Source: Methylovulum sp.
GTDB lineage: Bacteria; Pseudomonadota; Gammaproteobacteria; Methylococcales; Methylomonadaceae
DNA length: 64,000 nt
Assembly (NCBI GenBank): GCA_030653435.1
Contig: JAURZI010000099.1
Coordinates: 1 to 64,000 of the forward strand
Direction: 5' to 3'
The notes below the pieces were generated by a model. That model had not been told where the DNA came from. It was given only the letters and a program-made list of their open reading frames with translations, and did not search any database. The position numbers and the translations under genes were made by a program. Below are positions 15,903 through 23,585 of this stretch, piece by piece (positions within the stretch are counted from its first letter, which is position 1; every line of letters starts with the position of its first letter).

Positions 15903-17156
15903 ATGAAACCGTTAAAACATACTGAAACATCTGCTTTTGTTGCCTGTTTAAGCCTTGCCGCGCTGGCATTGCCCGGCTTAATGCAGGACGCTACGGCTGG
16001 TCGCGTTGAGGAAACCTATAATGCCGATTTTCAATACGGCAATTATTCAGAAAACAAAAAACGCATGACTGTGGACATTTTTGAAGGCGTCTTGGCGGCA
16101 CCGATAGGGAAAGCCATGACCGCATCGGTCAGTCTGATACGCGACACCATTTCCGGCGCATCGCCCGTATATAACCAAAAACTTGCCAATGGCAAGATCA
16201 AACAGATTATGAGCGGCGCATCGCCGAAATCCGAATGCGGCGCGTCCATCTGCGAACAGCGGGATGCCATCAGCTCAGGATTGACCTATTTTCTGGATAC
16301 CGCCGCCATTAATGTGGGCGGCGGACTATCAAGGGAACACGATTACACCTCACGCTTTTTCAATACCAACCTAAGCCTGGACTTGAATAAAAAATTAACC
16401 ACGCTGAACTATGGCGCATCGGTCGCTTTTGATGAAATTGAGCCCTCGCCTTCGCCGTGGAACAGCCATCCAGTCGGCTTTGTCCGTCATAAAACCAGCC
16501 AGCAATATCTGCTGGGCGTATCGCAAATTATTGACCAGGATTCATTGCTGCAAAGCAATGTGACCTATAGCTACAGCACCGGATATATGTCAGACCCGTA
16601 TAAAGTAGTGGCATTTTACGACCCTAACGAACCCTTTCTGTTCAATGGCGTGTTATATGCCAACGCCATCAAGGCCGACAAACGCCCCAAGGAAAAATTC
16701 CAGTGGGCATGGCTGACGCAATACGTGCGTCATTTCGGGCAATTCAACGACGCGGCGCTGCATGCCGATTACCGGTTCAGCACCGACGATTGGGGCGTTA
16801 ATGCCTTCACGACGGAATTGAGCTGGCATCAGCCCATCGCTAACGGCTGGCAACTCATTCCGAGGCTTCGCTATTATTCCCAGGATCAGGCCGACTTTTA
16901 TCAGGCGGTCGGGCATAACCTTAAAGCAAGCGTCTATTCCAGTGATTACCGTTTGGCAGGCTTTGGCGCCGTTTCCGGCGGCATCAAGCTGGCTAAGGAA
17001 ATTAACGGCCTGAAGCCTTTAAGTCAGCTGAAATTTCAGACCGGAATTGAATATTACGACCATAGCGCCGATTACCAACTGGGTGGCAATCATGCCGGCA
17101 GTTTTGCAAACTTCAGCTATTACTTGGTGACCGCATCATTTAATTTAAAATTTTAA
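15903..17156 (+). CDS. DUF3570 outer-membrane beta-barrel protein
   Basis: About 417 residues from the ATG at 15903; the longer frame from 15768 overlaps the DUF4266 gene and lacks a signal peptide. The signal region runs to about GLMQDATAG, then VEETYNADFQYGNYSENKKRM opens a long series of amphipathic strands, ending FSYYLVTASFNLKF with the C-terminal Phe of barrel proteins. A Cys pair lies in SECGASICEQ. DUF3570 proteins are predicted outer-membrane barrels usually encoded next to DUF4266 and TlpA. Role unknown; a channel or scaffold for the DUF4266 lipoprotein is a reasonable hypothesis. Confidence 0.87.
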   Translation: MKPLKHTETSAFVACLSLAALALPGLMQDATAGRVEETYNADFQYGNYSENKKRMTVDIFEGVLAAPIGKAMTASVSLIRDTISGASPVYNQKLANGKIKQIMSGASPKSECGASICEQRDAISSGLTYFLDTAAINVGGGLSREHDYTSRFFNTNLSLDLNKKLTTLNYGASVAFDEIEPSPSPWNSHPVGFVRHKTSQQYLLGVSQIIDQDSLLQSNVTYSYSTGYMSDPYKVVAFYDPNEPFLFNGVLYANAIKADKRPKEKFQWAWLTQYVRHFGQFNDAALHADYRFSTDDWGVNAFTTELSWHQPIANGWQLIPRLRYYSQDQADFYQAVGHNLKASVYSSDYRLAGFGAVSGGIKLAKEINGLKPLSQLKFQTGIEYYDHSADYQLGGNHAGSFANFSYYLVTASFNLKF

Positions 17157-17204
17157 CGGCGTGCCTGACTTAATTCTTAGGTCGGGCCTGGAGACATAGA
17201 CATC
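17157..17204 (+). other. Intercistronic hairpin before dsbD
   Basis: GCCTGAC and GTCGGGC can pair around an 11-base loop just upstream of the dsbD Shine-Dalgarno (GGAG). It lacks a T run, so mRNA processing or translational tuning is more likely than termination. Confidence 0.4.
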
Positions 17205-19109
17205 ATGAAAACGATCAGCGCAATTATTATGCTCTGGATGCTGGGCATCAGCATGGCATCAGCAGCCATACCCAAGGCGGACCTGGGCATGTCCGTATTA
17301 AACGCCGGGCAATGGCCGGCACAATACCGGATCAGCTTAAAGATACCGCAAGACCACCATGCTTATCTCAATACCGGCGCTAACAACAGTTATATTCCGG
17401 TTACCTTCGATGCTGGCACACAGCTAGCTGGCGCCGGGCTCGCCATCGAGCGCCTGCAAAAACCGGCCGGCACTTACGACGATCTGGTCAAAGCCCAGGT
17501 ACTGCGCGAGCAAGGCGAGTTTACGCTGGAGCTGGCGCAAGCCGGTAAGCAACCGTTAACTGACCAGCCGTTCCCTTTAACGGTCAAATACCAGCTGTGC
17601 AATGACCTGACCCATGTGTGTTTTCGCCCGCAAACCGCGCAAGTCGATTTGCCCTTACCGCCCCCCGCTCTAGTCGGCGCGGCTAACGGCGACGGCGAAA
17701 CCACGCAAGGCTTTATGGATAGCTTGCTGATGCTGTTTAAAAGCAACCAGGACAACACGGCGCTGATGTTTGGCTTAATGTTTCTTGCCGGCCTGCTGTC
17801 GGTTGCGACACCCTGTGTTTATCCGATGCTGCCGATCACTTCCCTGTTCATAGTCAACAGGGCTCAAGGTGTTGCCCACAAAGAAAAACAGCACGCGCTG
17901 GTTTATCTCGCCGGTATTGTCGGCACGTATACGCTGCTGGGACTCATCGCCGGCATGACGGGCGGCGCATTCAACGCCGTGATGCAATCGGCTTATATCA
18001 ACTTGGGTTTTGCGGCGTTTTTTGCCTTTTTTGCCTTGGCGCTACTGGGTTTTTATGAGTTGGGCTTTATGCAAAATGAAGTGTATAACTTGGATCACCG
18101 TTCATCACAGGTTAAAGGCTTAACAGGCACCTGGCTGATGGGTAGCGTCGCAGGACTGGTGATTTCCCCCTGTGTAGGGCCAATCGTGTTTGCGCTGCTG
18201 TTGCAAGTCGCCGATAACATTGCCGAGCAAGCCGCAGCCCTGGAATCCGTCAACCAACAGTTGACCTTTTGGGGCCGTCTAGGCATCGCATCGACAGGCA
18301 GCATCATGATGGCTGGGTTCGGCGCTGGCGTGGGCATTCCGTTTTTTATCGTTAGCGTAGTCAAGTTTAAAAAACTGCCCAAAGCCGGTTACTGGATGAA
18401 TAAAATCAAATACGCCTTTGGCCTTATGATCCTTTATTTTGCCTATGCTTATTTTGGCAAGGGCATGGGCGTGTTGGGCGTGACACCGGCAACGACCTTA
18501 TCGCTGGCCATCGGCATGTTGGCTATCTGGATTGCCGTAGTAAACTGCAATGTGTTGACACTATTGCCTGCCGATGCCGCACCCAATCAGAAAATGCACC
18601 ATTACTGCGGCCTGATGGCCTTAATTATCGGCGGATGGCTGGTGGTGGCGAGTTTGGGGCAGCTACCTTTCGCCGGCAACGCCCAGGCAAACGCCATTGC
18701 CGACACCAGCCAGCCTTCAACAGCTGACGCAACACCGGCTATTCAAGAAGAAGCAGGCATAACGTGGCACAAAAGCTATCAGGCCGCGCAAAAACTGGCC
18801 CAGCAAACCGGTAAACCCGTCTTTATCGATTTTTACGCCAGCTGGTGTGCCAACTGTGTCGCCTTTAAAGAAGAAACCATCCATAACAAAGCGCTAAATG
18901 ACGCTTTACGCAATAACGCCATCGCCGTTAAACTGGTCGATAAAGAACCCGAATTTGAAAAGTTTCGTCAACATCCCGACCATCGTCAGTTAAAAATCGG
19001 TTTACCCTATTTTGCCATCCTGACGCCAGACGGTCTGCTGGCATGGTCAGGCTCGGATTATAAGGCGACACAAAAAATGGTTTCGGTATTAACACATTGG
19101 GCAGGGTAA
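17205..19109 (+). CDS. dsbD: Thiol:disulfide interchange protein DsbD
   Basis: 634 residues with the full three-part layout. The periplasmic N-terminal domain has CNDLTHVCF, its Cys pair. The membrane part has about eight helices, including TPCVYPMLPI and SPCVGPIVFA, which hold the two membrane Cys. The C-terminal thioredoxin domain has WCANC at 547-551. DsbD carries electrons from cytoplasmic thioredoxin to periplasmic reductases such as TlpA/CcmG and DsbC. Its presence between DUF3570 and a CxxCH protein implies that the operon product needs reduced cysteines, for example for haem attachment or metal loading. It may be a dedicated copy rather than the housekeeping one. Confidence 0.93.
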   Translation: MKTISAIIMLWMLGISMASAAIPKADLGMSVLNAGQWPAQYRISLKIPQDHHAYLNTGANNSYIPVTFDAGTQLAGAGLAIERLQKPAGTYDDLVKAQVLREQGEFTLELAQAGKQPLTDQPFPLTVKYQLCNDLTHVCFRPQTAQVDLPLPPPALVGAANGDGETTQGFMDSLLMLFKSNQDNTALMFGLMFLAGLLSVATPCVYPMLPITSLFIVNRAQGVAHKEKQHALVYLAGIVGTYTLLGLIAGMTGGAFNAVMQSAYINLGFAAFFAFFALALLGFYELGFMQNEVYNLDHRSSQVKGLTGTWLMGSVAGLVISPCVGPIVFALLLQVADNIAEQAAALESVNQQLTFWGRLGIASTGSIMMAGFGAGVGIPFFIVSVVKFKKLPKAGYWMNKIKYAFGLMILYFAYAYFGKGMGVLGVTPATTLSLAIGMLAIWIAVVNCNVLTLLPADAAPNQKMHHYCGLMALIIGGWLVVASLGQLPFAGNAQANAIADTSQPSTADATPAIQEEAGITWHKSYQAAQKLAQQTGKPVFIDFYASWCANCVAFKEETIHNKALNDALRNNAIAVKLVDKEPEFEKFRQHPDHRQLKIGLPYFAILTPDGLLAWSGSDYKATQKMVSVLTHWAG

Positions 19110-19111
19110 GT

Positions 19112-19996
19112 ATGAACAAACAATGGGTTGCTGCAGCAACAATAACGGTAGCGGCGGTGTGCATGGCGGCTGATGTCTCCGCATATCCGGAATATGTCGC
19201 GCCCACGGCAGCCTCGGGCTGTACGGCTTGTCACAACGACAATTACGGTAACGGCTTTAAAGCGGGCATTCTTGCCGCTTTCGAAGAAGGCGGGCTGGCT
19301 GGCCTCAAAGCCTTTCTTCATCCGGTGGTGCCCGTGAATCACAATCCGGTGCTGCGCGGGATTAACAGCAAATGGGATATAACCGTCGGCGAAACGCCAC
19401 TCGTAATCCCTTTTAAAGTCTATGATGCCGACAATGACAGCTTCGCTCTACACGGTTCGGCACCAACGGGCTATAGTTTCTCCACCGTCTATATCGACAG
19501 CGCCAGCAAGCTGCCGACCATGAATTTCAAATGGTCGCCGACGGCTGCCCAAGCTAACAAACTCTATGTATTGAGTGTTTATGCCAAAGAAACCGGCAGC
19601 GGGCGTACCTTGTCATCCAATACCGTCAAGACCACCATCCAGGTCTGGCCGGCCAGAACCAGCGTAACTAAAAATATCAGCCAATTTATGTTGTTAAGCG
19701 CCCAATGGAAAGATGGCAAATTAAACCTTGCCGGCTGGCTGGCATTCAAACCCAACCTGACCACGGCGCAACGGGCTGCCGTTTTGGCAAACCTGACTAT
19801 GAGCGTCAAAAGCAGCAAGGGATACACGCTCAGGGCACCGGTGAAACTCACCCCCCAAGCAAGCGGGAACTGGTATAAATCGCTGGCATTGACCGATGTT
19901 GAAAAAGTATCCTGTGCAATCAAATTGGAATTTGAAGGCCTCAAAGTCGCCAGGACGGTCACGATGGCGTCGGAAGAAGATGAATGTGAAGATTAG
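19112..19996 (+). CDS. Exported CxxCH (probable monohaem) protein with Ig-like domain, copy 1
   Basis: About 294 residues from the ATG at 19112, 2 bp after the dsbD stop and preceded by AGGG. A signal peptide ends near VSA. The mature protein begins YPEYV and has one CTACH motif at 37-41, a c-type haem site; the neighbouring NDNYGNGF loop could support an axial ligand. Residues about 85-185 look like a cadherin/Ig-type sandwich (VYDADNDSFALHGSAPTGY is the typical Ca-binding strand). A C-terminal domain of about 100 residues has two Cys (VSCAIK, DECED). A close paralogue is encoded at 20826. No family name is known to me. Confidence 0.8.
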   Translation: MNKQWVAAATITVAAVCMAADVSAYPEYVAPTAASGCTACHNDNYGNGFKAGILAAFEEGGLAGLKAFLHPVVPVNHNPVLRGINSKWDITVGETPLVIPFKVYDADNDSFALHGSAPTGYSFSTVYIDSASKLPTMNFKWSPTAAQANKLYVLSVYAKETGSGRTLSSNTVKTTIQVWPARTSVTKNISQFMLLSAQWKDGKLNLAGWLAFKPNLTTAQRAAVLANLTMSVKSSKGYTLRAPVKLTPQASGNWYKSLALTDVEKVSCAIKLEFEGLKVARTVTMASEEDECED

Positions 19997-20040
19997 TGGT
20001 AACGCGCAACCTGTATCATCGCGTCCCCGACTAATTTTTT
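19992..20040 (+). terminator. Probable terminator of the tlpA-dsbD operon
   Basis: ATTAGT and ACTAAT enclose inner arms ACGCG and CGCGT and are followed by seven T. The stem is interrupted, so strength is uncertain. Confidence 0.5.
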
Positions 20041-20134
20041 AATTACTTACGGTAAACCCTATCTTAACCACAGCATTCCGGCCCACCCCGAACGCTAACG
20101 TGAGACCTGAACCCTTTCGCGCTGGAACTAAACC

Positions 20135-20331
20135 TACTCCCATCTGAGTCAAAAAGCGTTGAAGATTTTTCCAGAGGTCGTTATTCAGCCCTTTCACACC
20201 GTAGGGCGCGCTGTGCGCGCCATCGGCGGTTCGGTACCGGAAAAGGCGCGCGCAGCACGCCCTATGTTTTGTATGACGGTAGGCGTTGCCGGTTTTTAAA
20301 ACTTAGACGTTTTCTCGATCAGGTGGGAGTA
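20135..20331. repeat. 197-bp MITE-like element, copy 1
   Basis: It begins TACTCCCATCTGA and ends TCAGGTGGGAGTA, a 13-bp terminal inverted repeat with one mismatch. The centre is a GC-rich palindromic region (GGGCGCGCTGTGCGCGCC). A copy of identical length lies at 38608-38804. It has no coding capacity, so it would be mobilised in trans. No clear target duplication is visible. Confidence 0.82.
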
Positions 20332-20551
20332 ATGATTGGGTAAACAACAACGCCCTAACATCAACGATACCCCGCAGCGTAGGCATTGCGTGCCCTACTG
20401 CAGTGTCGCCCGCTAACATAACTGTCTGAAACCCATGCAGGCCGACCTTGGTGATTACTGAACAGCGACGGCTTGTGTCAGCCCTCCTCCTCTGCTCTCA
20501 TAAACCGCCGGAAACCAACTTCACTGCACCAGTAAGCCTTTCCGTTAAGGA

Positions 20552-20599
20552 CTGCAATAATTGCGGGAGCAGCACAGCATTTTCAGACAAATCTTGCAG
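20552..20599 (+). promoter_or_regulatory. Putative upstream activator site of the second CxxCH gene
   Basis: CTGCAATAATTG starts 129 bp upstream of the sigma-54 promoter and CTTGCAG ends near 20599. The 48-bp span and the sequence of the first half-site equal those of the tlpA element. Confidence 0.65.
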
Positions 20600-20680
20600 G
20601 CTACCCGGCCCCACTTCCCAAGCATTTAGATAGCCTTAATTTTTTTCATAAAAATCATATTGTTACATAAATATCAGCGG

Positions 20681-20697
20681 TGGCATATATCCTGCTT
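20681..20697 (+). promoter_or_regulatory. Sigma-54 (-24/-12) promoter of the second CxxCH gene
   Basis: TGGCATATATCCTGCTT keeps GG and GC at the required spacing and matches the promoters at 15087 and 22014. Confidence 0.8.
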
Positions 20698-20825
20698 ATC
20701 TACCATTACAAACGCATGAACCCGTTTGTACGCCAATGGCTATACTGATGGCCTTTGGCGTTGATCAGCCTGACGCGTAGCCGTTATCAGGAAAAGATAA
20801 GTCTATATTTCTAGGGGAACCCTAT

Positions 20826-21701
20826 ATGAACAATAATTTGCTTGTTACCGCACTATGGACCGCCACTCTGGTTGGCATCGCAACTGACGTATCGGCACGT
20901 CCAGAATATGTCGCGCCAACCGGTGCTGCCGGTTGTACGTCGTGCCACTTTGATAATAGCGGCAGTGGCTTTAAACCGGGCGTGCTCGCCGCTGCCGCAT
21001 CGCCACTAGGGAAAATAGCCGGGCTTAAGGCGTTTCTTCACCCCGTCGCAGCGGACACTAAACCGGTGCTGCACCCTATCAACACCAAATGGGATGTTAC
21101 AGTCGGCGAAGTGCCCTTAGTGATCCCGTTGCAAGTGTCTGATGCAGAAAACGACACGTTCGCGGTACACGGCTCAGCGCCAACCGGCTATACCTTATCT
21201 AAAGTCTATATCAAAAACAACCTGCCTACGGTAGATTTGAAATGGGCGCCGACCGCCGCACAAGCGGGCAAAATCTATCCACTCAGCCTGTATGTGCAGG
21301 AAACGGGTACGGGCCGCACGCTCAAATCAAACGCCATAACCGCTAATATTCAGGCCTGGGCGGCCAGGGTAAGTCCCACGAAGTATGTGAGCCAATTCAT
21401 GTTGCAGGGCGCTCAGTGGCAAAACAATACGCTTAGTCTAGGAGGCCAGCTTATTTTTAAGGCCAATCTGACTGCCGCCCAACGCTCAGCCGCGCTAGCG
21501 AACTTAACTTTGAATTTGACCAGCGCAAATGGAACTATCATTCACACCCCCATGAAACTATTGCCACAAGCCAATGGCAACTGGTCTAGAAACATACCGT
21601 TAACCCGCACTGAAGTGCCTTGTACAATCAAATTAAGCTATGAAGGCCTGAGGGTTGCGCGCGCCGTCAGCCTGGCCCCGGCAACCACTTGCGTGAAATA
21701 G
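20826..21701 (+). CDS. Exported CxxCH (probable monohaem) protein with Ig-like domain, copy 2
   Basis: 291 residues. It is a paralogue of the 19112 protein over its whole length: ARPEYVAPTGAAGCTSCH (haem motif 37-41), GLKAFLHPV, KWDVTVGEVPLVIP, DAENDTFAVHGSAPTGY, SQFMLQGAQW, then a C-terminal domain with two Cys (VPCTIK, TTCVK). A good Shine-Dalgarno (AGGGGA) precedes the ATG. Unlike copy 1 it is monocistronic and has its own sigma-54 promoter and upstream element, so its dose can be set separately. Haem attachment would need the Ccm system, encoded elsewhere, plus reductant from DsbD/TlpA. Function unknown. Confidence 0.82.
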   Translation: MNNNLLVTALWTATLVGIATDVSARPEYVAPTGAAGCTSCHFDNSGSGFKPGVLAAAASPLGKIAGLKAFLHPVAADTKPVLHPINTKWDVTVGEVPLVIPLQVSDAENDTFAVHGSAPTGYTLSKVYIKNNLPTVDLKWAPTAAQAGKIYPLSLYVQETGTGRTLKSNAITANIQAWAARVSPTKYVSQFMLQGAQWQNNTLSLGGQLIFKANLTAAQRSAALANLTLNLTSANGTIIHTPMKLLPQANGNWSRNIPLTRTEVPCTIKLSYEGLRVARAVSLAPATTCVK

Positions 21702-21793
21702 GAAATAGTCTGTTAAGGATTCGTGTAAAAATAATTTCCCGGCTTTGAGTGTAGGACAGCCATCACGTACCTCACAGATAAGCAAGGTACGCG

Positions 21794-21982
21794 ATGCCTA
21801 CCCTGCTGGGTATCATTTGTGTCGTGACGTTATTGTTTACCCCATCCTCAGCAACACAGTCTGCAAAAACAGTTAACAAACCCTGCAAAAAAAGTCGGGA
21901 CACTGAGTTTTACCAACAAATTTTGCAGGCCTATTTCTCAAACAAACGGCAAGACCTTGCCTTAAAAATGACAACCCATTAA
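21794..21982 (+). CDS. Possible small exported peptide (doubtful)
   Basis: 62 codons with an AAGG Shine-Dalgarno and an N-terminus that reads like a signal peptide (MPTLLGIICVVTLLFTPSSA), then a basic polar tail. Against it, the putative activator site of the RTX promoter lies inside the frame, the frame ends 32 bp before that promoter, and its start codon is part of a short palindromic motif (GGTACGCGATGCCTACC) seen in variant forms upstream of both other sigma-54 units. No family is recognised. Confidence 0.3.
   Translation: MPTLLGIICVVTLLFTPSSATQSAKTVNKPCKKSRDTEFYQQILQAYFSNKRQDLALKMTTH
21883..21928 (+). promoter_or_regulatory. Putative upstream activator site of the RTX gene
   Basis: CTGCAAAAAAAGTCGGGACA at 21883 aligns with the core of the tlpA element (CTGCAATAATTGTCAGGACA) and begins 131 bp upstream of the sigma-54 promoter. 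TTTTGCAG closes a 46-bp span. A further CTGCAAAAACAG lies at 21861. Confidence 0.65.
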
Positions 21983-22013
21983 TAGTAAACAGCTATTTAC
22001 ACACTAATAACTA

Positions 22014-22030
22014 TGGCATATTTTCTGCTT
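22014..22030 (+). promoter_or_regulatory. Sigma-54 (-24/-12) promoter of the RTX gene
   Basis: TGGCATATTTTCTGCTT has the invariant GG and GC at the correct spacing and differs from the tlpA promoter by one base over 17. Confidence 0.82.
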
Positions 22031-22093
22031 AATAATTATTGCAGACTATAACAACAGATTCATAACACAACAACCAACCATTGGAGCACCACA

Positions 22094-23476
22094 ATGAGCA
22101 CTGATCGCATAACAAATAAATTTGACGACGAACATGATGGCACTGAGGGTGATGACCATCTAGGCGGCGGCGAAGGCAATGATGATTTAATCGGCGGCTT
22201 GGGCACTGACACTATCAACGGCGGCAATGGCAATGACCATGAAGACGGTGGTGAGGGTGACGACGATATACATGGCGGCTCAGGCACCGACACCCTGGTC
22301 GGCGGTAACGGCGACGATACCTTGGATGGCGGCAATGACGACGACGACCTCAACGGCGACGACGGCGATGACAGCTTAAGCGGCGGTGACGGCAACGACG
22401 ATTTAGTCGGCGGCTTGGGTGTCGATTCGCTGAACGGCGGCAATGGCAATGACCATGAAGACGGTGGCGATGATAGCGACCATTTGTTCGGCGGCTCAGG
22501 CACCGATACTTTAGTCGGCGGTAACGGCGACGATGTGCTGGGCGGGGGTAGCGACGACGACGATCTCAACGGCGACAGCGGCAATGATAGCCTAACCGGC
22601 GGTAGCGGCAATGATGATTTAGCCGGCGGTTTGGGCATTGATAGCCTGGGCGGCGGCAACGGCAGCGATACGCTGGATGGCGGCAACGACGATGACGATC
22701 TCAATGGCGACAACGGTAATGACACCCTCAACGGCGGTGACGGCAGCGACGATTTATCCGGCGGCCTGGGTATGGATAGCCTGGATGGCGGTAGCGGCGA
22801 TGACACGCTAGACGGTGGCACCGGTAACGATACATTGACCGGTGGCCTGGGCATTGATACTCTCAGCGGCGGCACTGGCAATGATAGCCTGGGCGGTGGC
22901 GACAGCGACGATAGCCTTGAGGGCGAATTAGGCAACGATAGCCTCAGTGGCGGCACCGGCGACGATAGCGTGGACGGCGGCGTTGGCAATGACAGCGTGA
23001 ACGGTGACTTAGGCGACGATAACATCAATGGCGGCAGTGGTAACGATAAAGTCAACGGCGGTGATGGCGACGACTCAGTGACAGGCGGGTTGGGTAATGA
23101 CCAACTGCAAGGCGGCGACGGTGATGATCTGCTGACTAGCGATGCGGGTTCCGACCAACTTACCGGCGGCAGCGGCGCAGACACATTTGCCTTTAGCGGC
23201 GAACCCCATTATATGCGCGATATCATCACTGACTTTACCAGCGGCACGGACTTCATTGACTTGTCGGCAATTGACGCCAATACCGCAACACCGGATAACG
23301 ATCCCTTTACTTTCATCGGCGACCTGGCATTTGACGGCGCTGATGCGACCGGGCAATTACGTTTTGATGCTATCACCCATATCTTATCAGGCAGCACTGA
23401 CGCTGACAGTACGGCGGAAATATCAATCCAGCTGACTGGCGTCACCAGCTTGGCCGTAACTGATCTGATCTTGTAA
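22094..23476 (+). CDS. RTX (GGxGxDxxx) nonapeptide-repeat protein without an enzymatic domain
   Basis: 460 residues. There is no signal peptide; residues from about 16 to 360 are more than 30 Ca-binding nonapeptides (GGxGxDxLx), forming parallel beta-rolls when calcium is bound. The C-terminal 100 residues (GADTFAFSGEP, DIITDFTSGTDFIDLS) match the end domain of serralysin-type RTX proteins that carries the type I secretion signal. No protease, lipase or toxin domain precedes the repeats, so it may be a surface or matrix Ca-binding protein. Start choice: ATG with GGAG 9 bp upstream. It stands alone under a sigma-54 promoter. No type I exporter is encoded in the window. Confidence 0.92.
   Translation: MSTDRITNKFDDEHDGTEGDDHLGGGEGNDDLIGGLGTDTINGGNGNDHEDGGEGDDDIHGGSGTDTLVGGNGDDTLDGGNDDDDLNGDDGDDSLSGGDGNDDLVGGLGVDSLNGGNGNDHEDGGDDSDHLFGGSGTDTLVGGNGDDVLGGGSDDDDLNGDSGNDSLTGGSGNDDLAGGLGIDSLGGGNGSDTLDGGNDDDDLNGDNGNDTLNGGDGSDDLSGGLGMDSLDGGSGDDTLDGGTGNDTLTGGLGIDTLSGGTGNDSLGGGDSDDSLEGELGNDSLSGGTGDDSVDGGVGNDSVNGDLGDDNINGGSGNDKVNGGDGDDSVTGGLGNDQLQGGDGDDLLTSDAGSDQLTGGSGADTFAFSGEPHYMRDIITDFTSGTDFIDLSAIDANTATPDNDPFTFIGDLAFDGADATGQLRFDAITHILSGSTDADSTAEISIQLTGVTSLAVTDLIL
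22193..22760 (+). repeat. Higher-order 216-bp (72-residue) repeat within the RTX gene
   Basis: Eight nonapeptides starting at GGLGTDTIN are followed after exactly 72 residues by the same ordered set starting GGLGVDSLN (22409). Both units share the irregular members GGNGNDHED and GGxDDDDLN in the same slots. A third, shorter unit (five nonapeptides) begins with GGLGIDSLG. This shows recent internal duplication. Confidence 0.8.
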
Positions 23477-23492
23477 CCCACCACCCCTCAAA

Positions 23493-23563
23493 GCTAGGGA
23501 GAAACCTCCCTAGCATCCCCGGCACCAAGCCATACGTGCATACCCCAAGCCCATGCTTGGGGT
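23493..23563. terminator. Two perfect hairpins between the convergent RTX and HD-GYP genes
   Basis: GCTAGGGAG pairs with CTCCCTAGC at 23493-23514, and ACCCCAAGC pairs with GCTTGGGGT at 23542-23563. Neither has a T tract, so they may block 3' exonucleases or act as weak bidirectional terminators. Confidence 0.5.
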
Positions 23564-23585
23564 TATCCGTCCTCCAGTAGTCGCG

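Larger units (their letters stand above)
19997..20825. other. 829-bp interval holding a MITE-like repeat, an activator site and a sigma-54 promoter
   Basis: No convincing gene. It carries the 197-bp repeat (20135-20331), a palindrome GTAGGCA to TGCCCTAC (20379-20398), the upstream element (20552-20599), the promoter (20681-20697) and a leader of about 120 nt before the next start codon. Confidence 0.6.
21702..22093. other. Regulatory interval upstream of the RTX gene, with one doubtful small ORF
   Basis: 392 bp. Holds a CGTACCT to AGGTACG hairpin near 21766-21791, a possible 62-codon gene, the upstream element (21883-21928) and the sigma-54 promoter (22014-22030). Confidence 0.55.

Noticed and set aside
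20448-20633. 61-codon plus-strand frame
   Set aside because: It covers the activator site upstream of the second CxxCH gene and has no protein-like features.
22120-23160. Possible CRISPR or satellite array (regular short repeats)
   Set aside because: The periodicity is 27 bp with no unique spacers and it encodes RTX nonapeptides in frame.
22060-23184. 374-codon minus-strand frame, Ser/Pro-rich
   Set aside because: Exact antisense of the RTX repeats; the low-complexity composition is a by-product of the Gly-Asp codons on the other strand.
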